From: Rhodocyclaceae bacterium
Lineage (GTDB): Bacteria > Pseudomonadota > Gammaproteobacteria > Burkholderiales > Rhodocyclaceae
DNA length: 50,407 nt
Assembly (NCBI GenBank): GCA_026415155.1
Contig: JAOAHQ010000027.1
Coordinates: 1 to 50,407 of the forward strand
Direction: 5' to 3'
This document shows positions 43,804 through 50,407 of this stretch, piece after piece (the first letter of the stretch is position 1; every line of letters begins with the position of its first letter). The notes beneath the pieces were generated by a model. It worked only from the letters and a program-made list of their open reading frames with translations, had not been told where the DNA came from and made no database searches. Position numbers and translations under genes: made by a program.

Positions 43804-45009
43804 ATGCGACTCGAAAAGAACAGCCGCTCCGAAGAACTGCTCTTTTATGCCCTCGTCGGCGTGGGTGCCCTCGTCACCGCCGTGGGGCTGGCCGCAGCGC
43901 TTTACATGGAGCATGCCGGCCACGTCGTCACCGGCATGAACAACCAGGTCGTCTGGGGCATGCCGCACGTCTTCGCGATCTTTCTGATCGTCGCCGCCTC
44001 GGGCGTGCTCAACGTCGCCTCGATCGGCTCGGTGTTCGGCAAGGCCGTCTATAAGCCGCGCGCGCCGCTCTCGGGCCTCTTGGCGCTCGTCATGCTCGCC
44101 GCTGGCCTCATGGTCATCATGCTGGACCTCGGCCGCGCCGACCGCCTCGTCGTCGCGATGACGCATTTCAACCCGACCTCGGTGTTCGGCTGGAACGTCA
44201 TCCTCTATCCAGGCTTCTTCGCCATCGTCGGCCTTTACCTTTGGACGCTGATGGATCGCAAGATGAACCCCTACTACAAGCCCGCGGGGCTCGCCGCCTT
44301 CGTCTGGCGGCTGATCCTCACCACCGGCACGGGCTCGATCTTCGGCTTCCTCGTCGCGCGCCAGGCCTATCAATCGGCCGTCATCGCGCCGATGTTCATC
44401 ATCATGTCCTTCGCCTGGGGCCTGGCCGTCTTCATGATCGTGCAAAAGTCGATGTATGCCTGGAATGGCATGACGCTCCATCCGGCGGTGCGCAGCCGCA
44501 TGAAGAACCTGCTCGGCACCTTCGTCGCCGCGGTGTTCTACTTCGTGCTCGTCTATCACCTGACCAACATCTACTACGCGAAGGAGACGGCCTTCGAGCG
44601 CTTCATCCTGCTCGAAGGCGGCATCTTCCCGTCGCTGTTCTGGGGCGGCTGGCTCTTCCTCGGCACCATCGTGCCGCTCCTTCTGATCTACGTCCCCGAC
44701 CTGAACCAGCTGCGCGGCTCGGTGTTCGCCGCCGCGGTGCTGGTCGTCGTCGGCGCCTTCTGCCTGCTCTACGTCTTCATCATCGGCGGTCAGGTCTATC
44801 CGCTCGACATCTTCCCCGGCATGGAGGTGACGAGCAGCTTCATGGACGGCCAGATCGACCACTACCGCCCGAGCTGGCCGGAAATCCTGCTCGGCCTGGG
44901 CGGCATCGGGCTGGCCTTCACCGCCACGGCGATCGGCGTGCGCGTCTTGAAGTTCCTGCCCGAAGACGATCTTGCCAAGCTCGAATCGGCCGGGCACATG
45001 CTCGACTGA
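43804..45009 (+). CDS. dsrP: DsrP, NrfD-type membrane subunit
   Basis: 401 aa with about ten transmembrane helices (such as LSGLLALVMLAAGLMVIMLD and APMFIIMSFAWGLAVFMIV). NrfD/PsrC family, quinone-interacting partner of DsrO. Starts 4 bp after dsrO. Confidence 0.96.
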   Translation: MRLEKNSRSEELLFYALVGVGALVTAVGLAAALYMEHAGHVVTGMNNQVVWGMPHVFAIFLIVAASGVLNVASIGSVFGKAVYKPRAPLSGLLALVMLAAGLMVIMLDLGRADRLVVAMTHFNPTSVFGWNVILYPGFFAIVGLYLWTLMDRKMNPYYKPAGLAAFVWRLILTTGTGSIFGFLVARQAYQSAVIAPMFIIMSFAWGLAVFMIVQKSMYAWNGMTLHPAVRSRMKNLLGTFVAAVFYFVLVYHLTNIYYAKETAFERFILLEGGIFPSLFWGGWLFLGTIVPLLLIYVPDLNQLRGSVFAAAVLVVVGAFCLLYVFIIGGQVYPLDIFPGMEVTSSFMDGQIDHYRPSWPEILLGLGGIGLAFTATAIGVRVLKFLPEDDLAKLESAGHMLD

Positions 45010-45048
45010 GTTTTCTCGCGCGGCGGAAGGCGCTCCGGCTCCTGCCCC

Positions 45049-46455
45049 ATGCATCGCTTCCTGATTTCCGCCGCGCACAAGTCCTCGGGCAAGACGACGA
45101 TCAGCATCGGGCTGGCCGCCGCCTTGCGTGCGCGCGGCCTCGTCGTGCAGCCCTTCAAGAAGGGCCCCGACTACATCGACCCCTTGTGGCTCTCCCGCGC
45201 CGCCGGGCGCGGCTGCCGCAACCTCGACTTCTTCCTCTCACCGCACGAGGAAATCCGCGCCCAGTTCGCGCAGGGCCATGATGCCGACGTCTGCCTCGTC
45301 GAGGGCAACAAGGGCCTCTACGACGGCCTCTCGCTCGATGGCGCGAACAGCAATGCGGCGCTCGCGCGTCTGCTCGGCCTGCCCGTCATCCTCGTCATCG
45401 ACGCGCGCGGCATGACGCGGGGCATCGCCCCCTTGATCCTCGGCTACCAAGCCTTCGAGCCCGACATCAAGATCGCCGGCGTGATCTTGAACCGCTTGGG
45501 CGGCCGCCGTCACGAGGCGAAGCTGCGCGCGGTGATCGAGCACTACACCGACGTGGCCGTGCTCGGCGCGGTACAGGAAGATGAACGGCTCGCCCTCGTC
45601 GAGCGGCATCTGGGCCTGATGCCCGCCAATGAGACCCAGGAAGCCGATCGGCTCATCCAGGGCATAGCCGAGCGCATCGCCGCCCAGGTCGATCTCGCCC
45701 GCCTGCTCGCAATCACCGCCACCGATGTTGTCCTGCCTGCCCCGCCGCCGCGGCCCCGCTCGAGCGAGCGCCCGATACGGCTGGCCATCGCGCAAGATGC
45801 CGCCTTCGGCTTTTACTACACCGACGATCTCGAAGCGCTCGAGGCCGCCGGCGCTCAACTCATCCCGTTCGACACGCTGAAAGAGCCTCGCCTGCCCGAC
45901 TGCGAAGCGCTCTTCATCGGCGGCGGCTTTCCCGAATCCTTCCTCGACGAGCTCGCAGCGAACGAGTCCTTGCGCGCCGACCTGCGCGCGAAGATCGAGG
46001 CGGGCCTGCCGACCTATGCCGAGTGCGGCGGCCTCATGTATCTCGCGCGCTCGATCGAATGGCACGGCAAGACGCGGCCGATGGTCGGCGCCATCGACGG
46101 CACGATCCACATGCACGACAAACCCGTCGGGCGCGGCTACGTGATCCTCCGCCCCACCGCCGACCACCCGTGGCGAGATGGCCGTCCCGCCAGCGCCGAC
46201 TTTCCGGCCATCCACGCCCACGAGTTCCACTACTCGGAAATCCGCGGCTTGCCCGCCGACACGCGCTTTGCCTACCAGGTCGAGCGCGGCCATGGCATCG
46301 ACGGCAAGCGCGACGGCATCGTCTGCCACCATCTGCTCGCGTCTTATACTCACTTACGCGCCACGGCAGGCTGCGATTGGCCGGCGCGCTTTCTCGCCTT
46401 CGCCCGCGCCTGCCAGACGCGCCACACTTCGGAGATCGCGCCATGTTCCATCTGA
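45049..46455 (+). CDS. dsrN: DsrN, cobyrinate a,c-diamide synthase-like (siroheme amidation)
   Basis: 468 aa. N-terminal ATPase part with the P-loop SAAHKSSGKTTISIGLAAAL; C-terminal type 1 amidotransferase with the nucleophile in AECGGLMYLARSIEW (about residue 325). CobB/CbiA family; in dsr operons it amidates the siroheme of DsrAB. Near its end, between the blocks DHPWR and HAHEFHYSE, it carries GRPASADFP encoded by a perfect copy of the 24-bp repeat (46181-46204). Confidence 0.94.
   Translation: MHRFLISAAHKSSGKTTISIGLAAALRARGLVVQPFKKGPDYIDPLWLSRAAGRGCRNLDFFLSPHEEIRAQFAQGHDADVCLVEGNKGLYDGLSLDGANSNAALARLLGLPVILVIDARGMTRGIAPLILGYQAFEPDIKIAGVILNRLGGRRHEAKLRAVIEHYTDVAVLGAVQEDERLALVERHLGLMPANETQEADRLIQGIAERIAAQVDLARLLAITATDVVLPAPPPRPRSSERPIRLAIAQDAAFGFYYTDDLEALEAAGAQLIPFDTLKEPRLPDCEALFIGGGFPESFLDELAANESLRADLRAKIEAGLPTYAECGGLMYLARSIEWHGKTRPMVGAIDGTIHMHDKPVGRGYVILRPTADHPWRDGRPASADFPAIHAHEFHYSEIRGLPADTRFAYQVERGHGIDGKRDGIVCHHLLASYTHLRATAGCDWPARFLAFARACQTRHTSEIAPCSI
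46181..46204 (+). repeat. 24-bp dispersed repeat, copy h, in frame inside dsrN
   Basis: Identical to the intergenic copies at 10785 and 32543 (core CCGCCAGCGCCGACTTTC) and an exact multiple of three, translating as GRPASADF. It lies between two conserved blocks of the amidotransferase domain. Confidence 0.85.
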
Positions 46456-46799
46456 CTCCTGCTGCCGCCGAACAGATCCTGCGCGCCGCGAGCCAAGGCG
46501 GCACGCCGCCCTCCTTGCGCGTGGCCGCCAAGCTCGAGGACGGCGAGATCGTCTATGGCATGGGCTTCGATGACGAGCGCGAACACGACCTCGTCATCGA
46601 AAGCGGCGGCGTCAAGCTCCTCATCGCCCCGCGCAGCCAGGAACTGCTCAAGGGGGCCACGCTCGATTTCGTCGAACTCAAGCCCGGCGAATTCCAGTTC
46701 ATCTTCCTGAACCCGAACGATCCGGCAGCCTGCGCTAGTCGCCAGGGCAATAGCGGCGGCTGCAGCGCCTGCGGCAACAAAAGCCCTGGTTGTACTTGA
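46443..46799 (+). CDS. dsrR: DsrR, IscA-like accessory protein
   Basis: 118 aa, overlapping dsrN by 13 bp. A-type scaffold fold (MFHLTPAAAEQILRAASQGG, VKLLIAPRSQELLKGATLDF) without the usual internal Cys and CGCG motif. Unlike a minimal DsrR it ends in a Cys-rich tail, NSGGCSACGNKSPGCT. In Allochromatium DsrR affects dsr expression post-transcriptionally and is not an Fe-S scaffold; the role of the tail here is unknown. Confidence 0.88.
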   Translation: MFHLTPAAAEQILRAASQGGTPPSLRVAAKLEDGEIVYGMGFDDEREHDLVIESGGVKLLIAPRSQELLKGATLDFVELKPGEFQFIFLNPNDPAACASRQGNSGGCSACGNKSPGCT

Positions 46800-46808
46800 A
46801 GATGAAAG

Positions 46809-47603
46809 ATGAGCCTCACGCTGCCTGCTACCCTGCCGACGCGCGGTGATGCGCAGCCCGGCACCGTCTATCTCGTCGGCGCCGGCCCCGGCGATCCCGA
46901 GCTCTTGACGCTGCGCGCGCTGCGCATCATCAGCGAGGCCGACGTGCTCGTCTATGACCCCCTCGTCTCGCAAGCCATCCTCGATCTCGTCAATCCAGCC
47001 GCCGAGCGCATCTATGCCGGCAAGCAGCGCGGCAACCATGCCGTGCCGCAAGAGGATCTCAACCTCATGCTCGTGCGCCTGGCCAAAACGAACCGCCGCA
47101 TCGTGCGCTTGAAAGGCGGCGACCCCTATACTTTCGGCCGCGGCGGCGAGGAGGTCGAGACGCTCAAGGAAAACGGCGTGCCCTTCGAGGTCGTGCCGGG
47201 CATCACGGCCGCCACGGGAGTCGCCGCCTACGCCGGCATTCCGCTCACGCACCGCAACTACGCCCAGGCCTGCGTGTTCGTCACCGGCCACCTCAAGGAT
47301 GGCAGCATGAACCTCGACTGGCCCGGCCTGGCGCGCCGCCGCCAGACCGTCATCATCTACATGGGGCTGTCGGGGCTCGCCTATCTTTGCGAGCAATTGA
47401 TCCACCATGGCCTGCCGCCCGACTGGCCGGCCGCCATCGTCCAGCATGGCACCCAGCCGAGCCAGCGCACCGTGACCGGCACGCTCGCCACCTTACCGAC
47501 GCTGGCGCAGGCGGCCGGCCTCAAGGCGCCGACGCTGATCATCGTCGGCGAGGTCGTGCGGCTCCACGACAAGCTCGCCTGGTTCGACGAAGCGCAAGGC
47601 TGA
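46809..47603 (+). CDS. cobA: uroporphyrinogen-III C-methyltransferase
   Basis: 264 aa, SUMT family: [64 protein letters not shown]. It methylates uroporphyrinogen III twice to precorrin-2 with S-adenosylmethionine, the first step to siroheme for DsrAB (or cobalamin). No fused CysG dehydrogenase/ferrochelatase domain. Last gene of the dsr unit, convergent with the next gene at an 18-bp gap. Confidence 0.95.
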   Translation: MSLTLPATLPTRGDAQPGTVYLVGAGPGDPELLTLRALRIISEADVLVYDPLVSQAILDLVNPAAERIYAGKQRGNHAVPQEDLNLMLVRLAKTNRRIVRLKGGDPYTFGRGGEEVETLKENGVPFEVVPGITAATGVAAYAGIPLTHRNYAQACVFVTGHLKDGSMNLDWPGLARRRQTVIIYMGLSGLAYLCEQLIHHGLPPDWPAAIVQHGTQPSQRTVTGTLATLPTLAQAAGLKAPTLIIVGEVVRLHDKLAWFDEAQG

Positions 47604-47621
47604 AGGAAGGCGCAAAGGGCC

Positions 47622-50198
47622 TCAAGCCCCCTGCCCGCCGTGTTGGGCGCGGCGCAGTTCATAGCGGCGGAAGGCATCGCGCACGATGTTGATGAGCTCG
47701 GCATCGTCCCAGGGCTTGGAGATGAAGCGGAACAATTCGCCGCGATTGACCGCGCTCGTGACGGCTTCGAGATCGGTGTAGCCGGAAAGCATGATGCGCA
47801 GCGTATCGGGATACATGTCACGCACGCGGCCGAGGAATTCCGCGCCGCTCATGCCGGGCATGCGCGCGTCCGAAATCACCACGCCCACCTCGTGCGCAGC
47901 CAAGAGTTCGAGCCCCTCGGCGCCGCTCGTCGCGGTGAGGATGTGATAGCCCTCGCGACGCAACAAACGCCGCAGCGCCGAGAGGATCGACGGCTCGTCA
48001 TCGACGATCAGGAGGCTGCGCGAGGGTAAGTCACCGTTCGCCGGCAACGGCAGTTTGCGTCCCGAGGCGAGCAAGGCGGCGAACTCGTCGGCCGGCAGCG
48101 GGCGGCTGAAGAAATAGCCTTGCATCTCGTCGCAACCGTGCGCGATCAGGTAATGCAGCTGGGCTTCGGTCTCGACGCCTTCGGCGATCACCGCGAGGCC
48201 CAGGCTGTGCGCAAGCGAAATGATGGCCAGCGCGATCGCGGCGCTGTTCGGGTCCTGCGTCAGATCGGCGACGAAGGATTGGTCGATCTTGAGGCGGTCG
48301 ATCGAGAAACGCTTCAAGTAGGACAGCGAGGAAAAGCCGGTGCCGAAGTCGTCGATCGAGAGCGTGATGTGCAGCCCCTTGAGTTGGCCGGTGGCCTCGA
48401 TGAAGGCCTCGGCATCGGCCATCACCATGCTCTCGGTGAGCTCGAGCTCGAGATAGTGGGCATCCAGGCCCGATTCGCGCAGCACCGCGGCGGCGAGCTC
48501 GACGAGGTCCTGGGCGGCGACCTGGCGCGCCGAGAGATTGACGGCGACGCTGATCAAGGGCAGGCCCGCTTCCTGCCAGGCTTTGTTCTGGCGGCAGGCT
48601 TCGCCAAGCACCCAGGCGCCCAAGGGCACGATGAGACCGGATTCCTCGGCGATCGGGATGAATTCGCCCGGCGGGATGAGTCCCTTTTCGGGGTGCTGCC
48701 AGCGCACCAGCGCTTCGGCGCCGATGATCGCGCCGGTCTTGAGCGAAAGCTGCGGCTGATAGTGCAAGACGAACTCGCCGCGCTCGAGGGCGCGCCGCAG
48801 GCCGTTTTCCATGTCGAGCCGTTCGAGCGCGCGCGCGTTCATCTCGGCGGTGTAAAAGCGCCAGGCATTGCCGCCGGCGGCCTTGACCTTGGCAAGCGCT
48901 GCCCCGGCATTGCGTAGCAGCATCTCGCCCTCTTCGCCGTCGCGCGGGAAAAAGGCCACGCCAATGCTGGCGGTGAGGAAGAACTCGCGCGTCTCGCTGC
49001 GGAAGGGCTCAGCGAGCGCATCGAGCAGCGGCTGCGCGATGCGGCCAACGGCCTCGGGATTATCGACCTCGGCCACCAGCACGAATTCGTCGCCCTCGAC
49101 GCGCGCCAGCGTCGCACCAGCGGGCAGGTAAAGCTTCAAGCGCCGCGCCATCTCGACGAGCACGGCATCGCCCGCCGCGCGGCCGAGGCTGTCGTTGATG
49201 CTCTTGAAGCGGTCGATGTTGAACAGCAAGACGGCGAGCGGATGGCCATTGCGCCGGGCGCGCGCGATGGCCTGGGCGAGGCGGTCGGTGAGCAGGTTGC
49301 GGTTCGGCAGCCCCGTGATGCTGTCGAAGTTGGACTTGCGCTCGATTTCGGCGAGGTAACGCTTCTTCTCGCCGATGTCGCGGAACGTCACCACCGAGCC
49401 GAACAGGGTCTCACCCTCGATGAGCGGCTGGCAATTGAGCTCCACCTCGAGCGGCGTGCCATCCTTGCGCCAAAACACTTCCTCGACATCATGCATGCCG
49501 CGCTTGCCGGTGAGGCATTGCGTGAGCGGACAATCGGCCTCGGCATAGGGGCGGCCATCGATGCGCCGCTGGTGAAAGGTTTCGTGGGCCTTGCGGCCGA
49601 TGAGTTCCTCGCGTGCATAGCCCAGCATGGCGGCGGCGGCCGGGTTGATGAAGCTGATGTAGCCCGCCGGATCGGTGCCATAGATGCCCTCGCCGGCGCA
49701 CATGAGGATCAGCTCGCGCTGGTGGTTGCGGCGCATGATCTCGGCTTTGAGGAAGGCGTTCTCATCGGCGAGCCGGTCGCGTGCGCGCTTCAATTCGAGA
49801 TGGGTGCGCACGCGCGCGAGCACCACCGCCGGCCGGATCGGCTTGGTGATGTAATCCACTGCACCGAGATCGAAGCCGCGCTGCTCGTCCTCGCTCGCCG
49901 AAAGCGCCGTGATGAAGATCACCGGAATGTCGGCGGTGGCGGGATTGGCCTTGAGCCGCTCGAGCACCTGATAGCCGTCGAGATCCGGCATCATGACGTC
50001 GAGCAGGATCAGATCGGGCTTGGGCGCCCCCGCGGCCACCGTGAGCGCGCGCTGGCCGCCATTGGCGACGCGCACGGCGTAATAAGGCTGCAACAGCTCG
50101 CACAGCACGGCGAGGTTTTCCGGCGTGTCATCGACGACGAGGATCGTCGCATTCACCGTGCGCTCGGACGATCCGCTCATTTCGCTTGCCTTGCCCAT
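47622..50198 (-). CDS. REC-PAS-GGDEF-EAL-REC signalling protein
   Basis: 858 aa. N-terminal receiver ([20 protein letters not shown], Asp in [17 protein letters not shown]), short coiled coil, PAS about 165-290, GGDEF about 300-450 with the signature VEGDEFVLV (first Gly is Glu), EAL about 465-710 with [25 protein letters not shown] and [10 protein letters not shown], and a second receiver at about 720-858 ([18 protein letters not shown], Asp in [13 protein letters not shown]) of the HupR/RpfG-associated type. Two phosphorylation inputs would set c-di-GMP turnover. EAL looks active; cyclase activity is uncertain because of the EGDEF change. Confidence 0.92.
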   Translation of the reverse strand: MGKASEMSGSSERTVNATILVVDDTPENLAVLCELLQPYYAVRVANGGQRALTVAAGAPKPDLILLDVMMPDLDGYQVLERLKANPATADIPVIFITALSASEDEQRGFDLGAVDYITKPIRPAVVLARVRTHLELKRARDRLADENAFLKAEIMRRNHQRELILMCAGEGIYGTDPAGYISFINPAAAAMLGYAREELIGRKAHETFHQRRIDGRPYAEADCPLTQCLTGKRGMHDVEEVFWRKDGTPLEVELNCQPLIEGETLFGSVVTFRDIGEKKRYLAEIERKSNFDSITGLPNRNLLTDRLAQAIARARRNGHPLAVLLFNIDRFKSINDSLGRAAGDAVLVEMARRLKLYLPAGATLARVEGDEFVLVAEVDNPEAVGRIAQPLLDALAEPFRSETREFFLTASIGVAFFPRDGEEGEMLLRNAGAALAKVKAAGGNAWRFYTAEMNARALERLDMENGLRRALERGEFVLHYQPQLSLKTGAIIGAEALVRWQHPEKGLIPPGEFIPIAEESGLIVPLGAWVLGEACRQNKAWQEAGLPLISVAVNLSARQVAAQDLVELAAAVLRESGLDAHYLELELTESMVMADAEAFIEATGQLKGLHITLSIDDFGTGFSSLSYLKRFSIDRLKIDQSFVADLTQDPNSAAIALAIISLAHSLGLAVIAEGVETEAQLHYLIAHGCDEMQGYFFSRPLPADEFAALLASGRKLPLPANGDLPSRSLLIVDDEPSILSALRRLLRREGYHILTATSGAEGLELLAAHEVGVVISDARMPGMSGAEFLGRVRDMYPDTLRIMLSGYTDLEAVTSAVNRGELFRFISKPWDDAELINIVRDAFRRYELRRAQHGGQGA

Positions 50199-50236
50199 CG
50201 TTCTTTCCCGTTCCTGCCGTGCCCGGCCCTCCCCGC

Positions 50237-50242
50237 TACAAT
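50237..50242 (+). promoter_or_regulatory. possible -10 box of the HD-GYP-type gene
   Basis: TACAAT, 22 bp ahead of the ATG at 50265. The -35 region is weak. Confidence 0.35.
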
Positions 50243-50264
50243 AGGGCGCGTCGCCAGGGCAACG

Positions 50265-50407
50265 ATGATTCCGGCCTCTATGCTACCCGCAATGGCGCGC
50301 AAAGACAGCGAAGCGCAGTTCATCGACGTCAGCGAGTTGAGGATAGGCCATTATGTCTATCTCGATCTCGGCTGGATGAAGCACCCCTTCGCGCTCAACA
50401 GCTTCAA
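50265..50407 (+). CDS. N-terminus of a DUF3391/HD-GYP phosphodiesterase (cut by window end)
   Basis: At least 47 codons are open to the window edge. Three in-frame ATGs (50265, 50280, 50292); the first gives the longest form. [20 protein letters not shown] and PFALNSF are the start of the DUF3391 domain that precedes HD-GYP c-di-GMP phosphodiesterases. The catalytic HD-GYP part is beyond the window, so activity cannot be judged. Confidence 0.7.
   Translation, partial: MIPASMLPAMARKDSEAQFIDVSELRIGHYVYLDLGWMKHPFALNSF

Noticed and set aside
43768-45078. 436-aa minus-strand frame across dsrP
   Set aside because: Highly charged, low-complexity shadow of a membrane protein gene.

Overview
The window is high-GC DNA from a sulfur-oxidising betaproteobacterium, probably of the Rhodocyclales/Nitrosomonadales group. 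This rests on the reverse dissimilatory sulfite reductase (rDsr) operon at 34.3-47.6 kb, the conserved exbB-exbD-lpxK-trm112-kdsB-adk order, a PPi-dependent phosphofructokinase beside a proton-pumping pyrophosphatase, several PAS-GGDEF-EAL proteins, and small beta-proteobacterial families (DUF2788, DUF3579). No lineage can be fixed without database searches. No tRNA, rRNA, CRISPR array or complete insertion sequence was seen.

Layout. 0-4 kb: a MITE-like repeat, a di-heme cytochrome c peroxidase and an overlapping membrane PAS-GGDEF-EAL protein. 4-10 kb (mostly minus): a NarX/NarL-like two-component pair, then an aspartic protease - CoA pyrophosphatase - CobD/CbiB-like - thiolase - ADP-ribose pyrophosphatase run. 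10-16 kb: a class I glutamine amidotransferase, YajQ between two copies of a structured repeat, then the minus-strand arginine cluster argD-argF-argG followed by DUF2788 and ppnP, with a recognisable promoter and leader hairpin. 16-20.5 kb: rpsT, murJ and a PAS-PAS-GGDEF-EAL-CZB protein. 20.5-27.7 kb (minus): exbB-exbD-lpxK-trm112-kdsB-adk-pfp-hppA, with hairpin terminators after pfp and hppA. 27.8-31 kb: a J-domain coiled-coil protein, a metallo-beta-lactamase-fold hydrolase and an HDOD protein. 31-33.8 kb (minus): an accessory block of an 84-aa protein, a Cas6/Cmx6-like RAMP protein, a DsrC paralogue lacking the terminal cysteine, a 202-aa unknown and a TauD-like dioxygenase, divergent from dsrA. 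34.3-47.6 kb (plus): dsrABEFHC-MKLJOP-NR plus an uroporphyrinogen-III methyltransferase. 47.6-50.4 kb: a REC-PAS-GGDEF-EAL-REC protein and the start of an HD-GYP-type gene.

How it works together. DsrEFH passes sulfane sulfur to DsrC. DsrMKJOP and DsrL handle the DsrC trisulfide and electrons, and DsrAB oxidises sulfur to sulfite. CobA (SUMT) and DsrN supply and amidate siroheme, and DsrR is an accessory factor. PPi made by biosynthesis is used by Pfp and HppA. Three GGDEF-EAL proteins, a YajQ protein and an HD-GYP-type gene point to rich c-di-GMP signalling.

The most unusual material is (i) the accessory block next to dsrA, which couples an orphan Cas6-like protein with a CysB-only DsrC paralogue, and (ii) three dispersed repeat families. 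These are a ~216-bp element with 20-bp terminal inverted repeats whose two copies show compensatory stem changes, a ~145-150-bp element flanking yajQ whose end arms differ between copies but stay self-complementary, and a ~24-bp repeat found mostly just after stop codons but also, in frame, inside dsrN.
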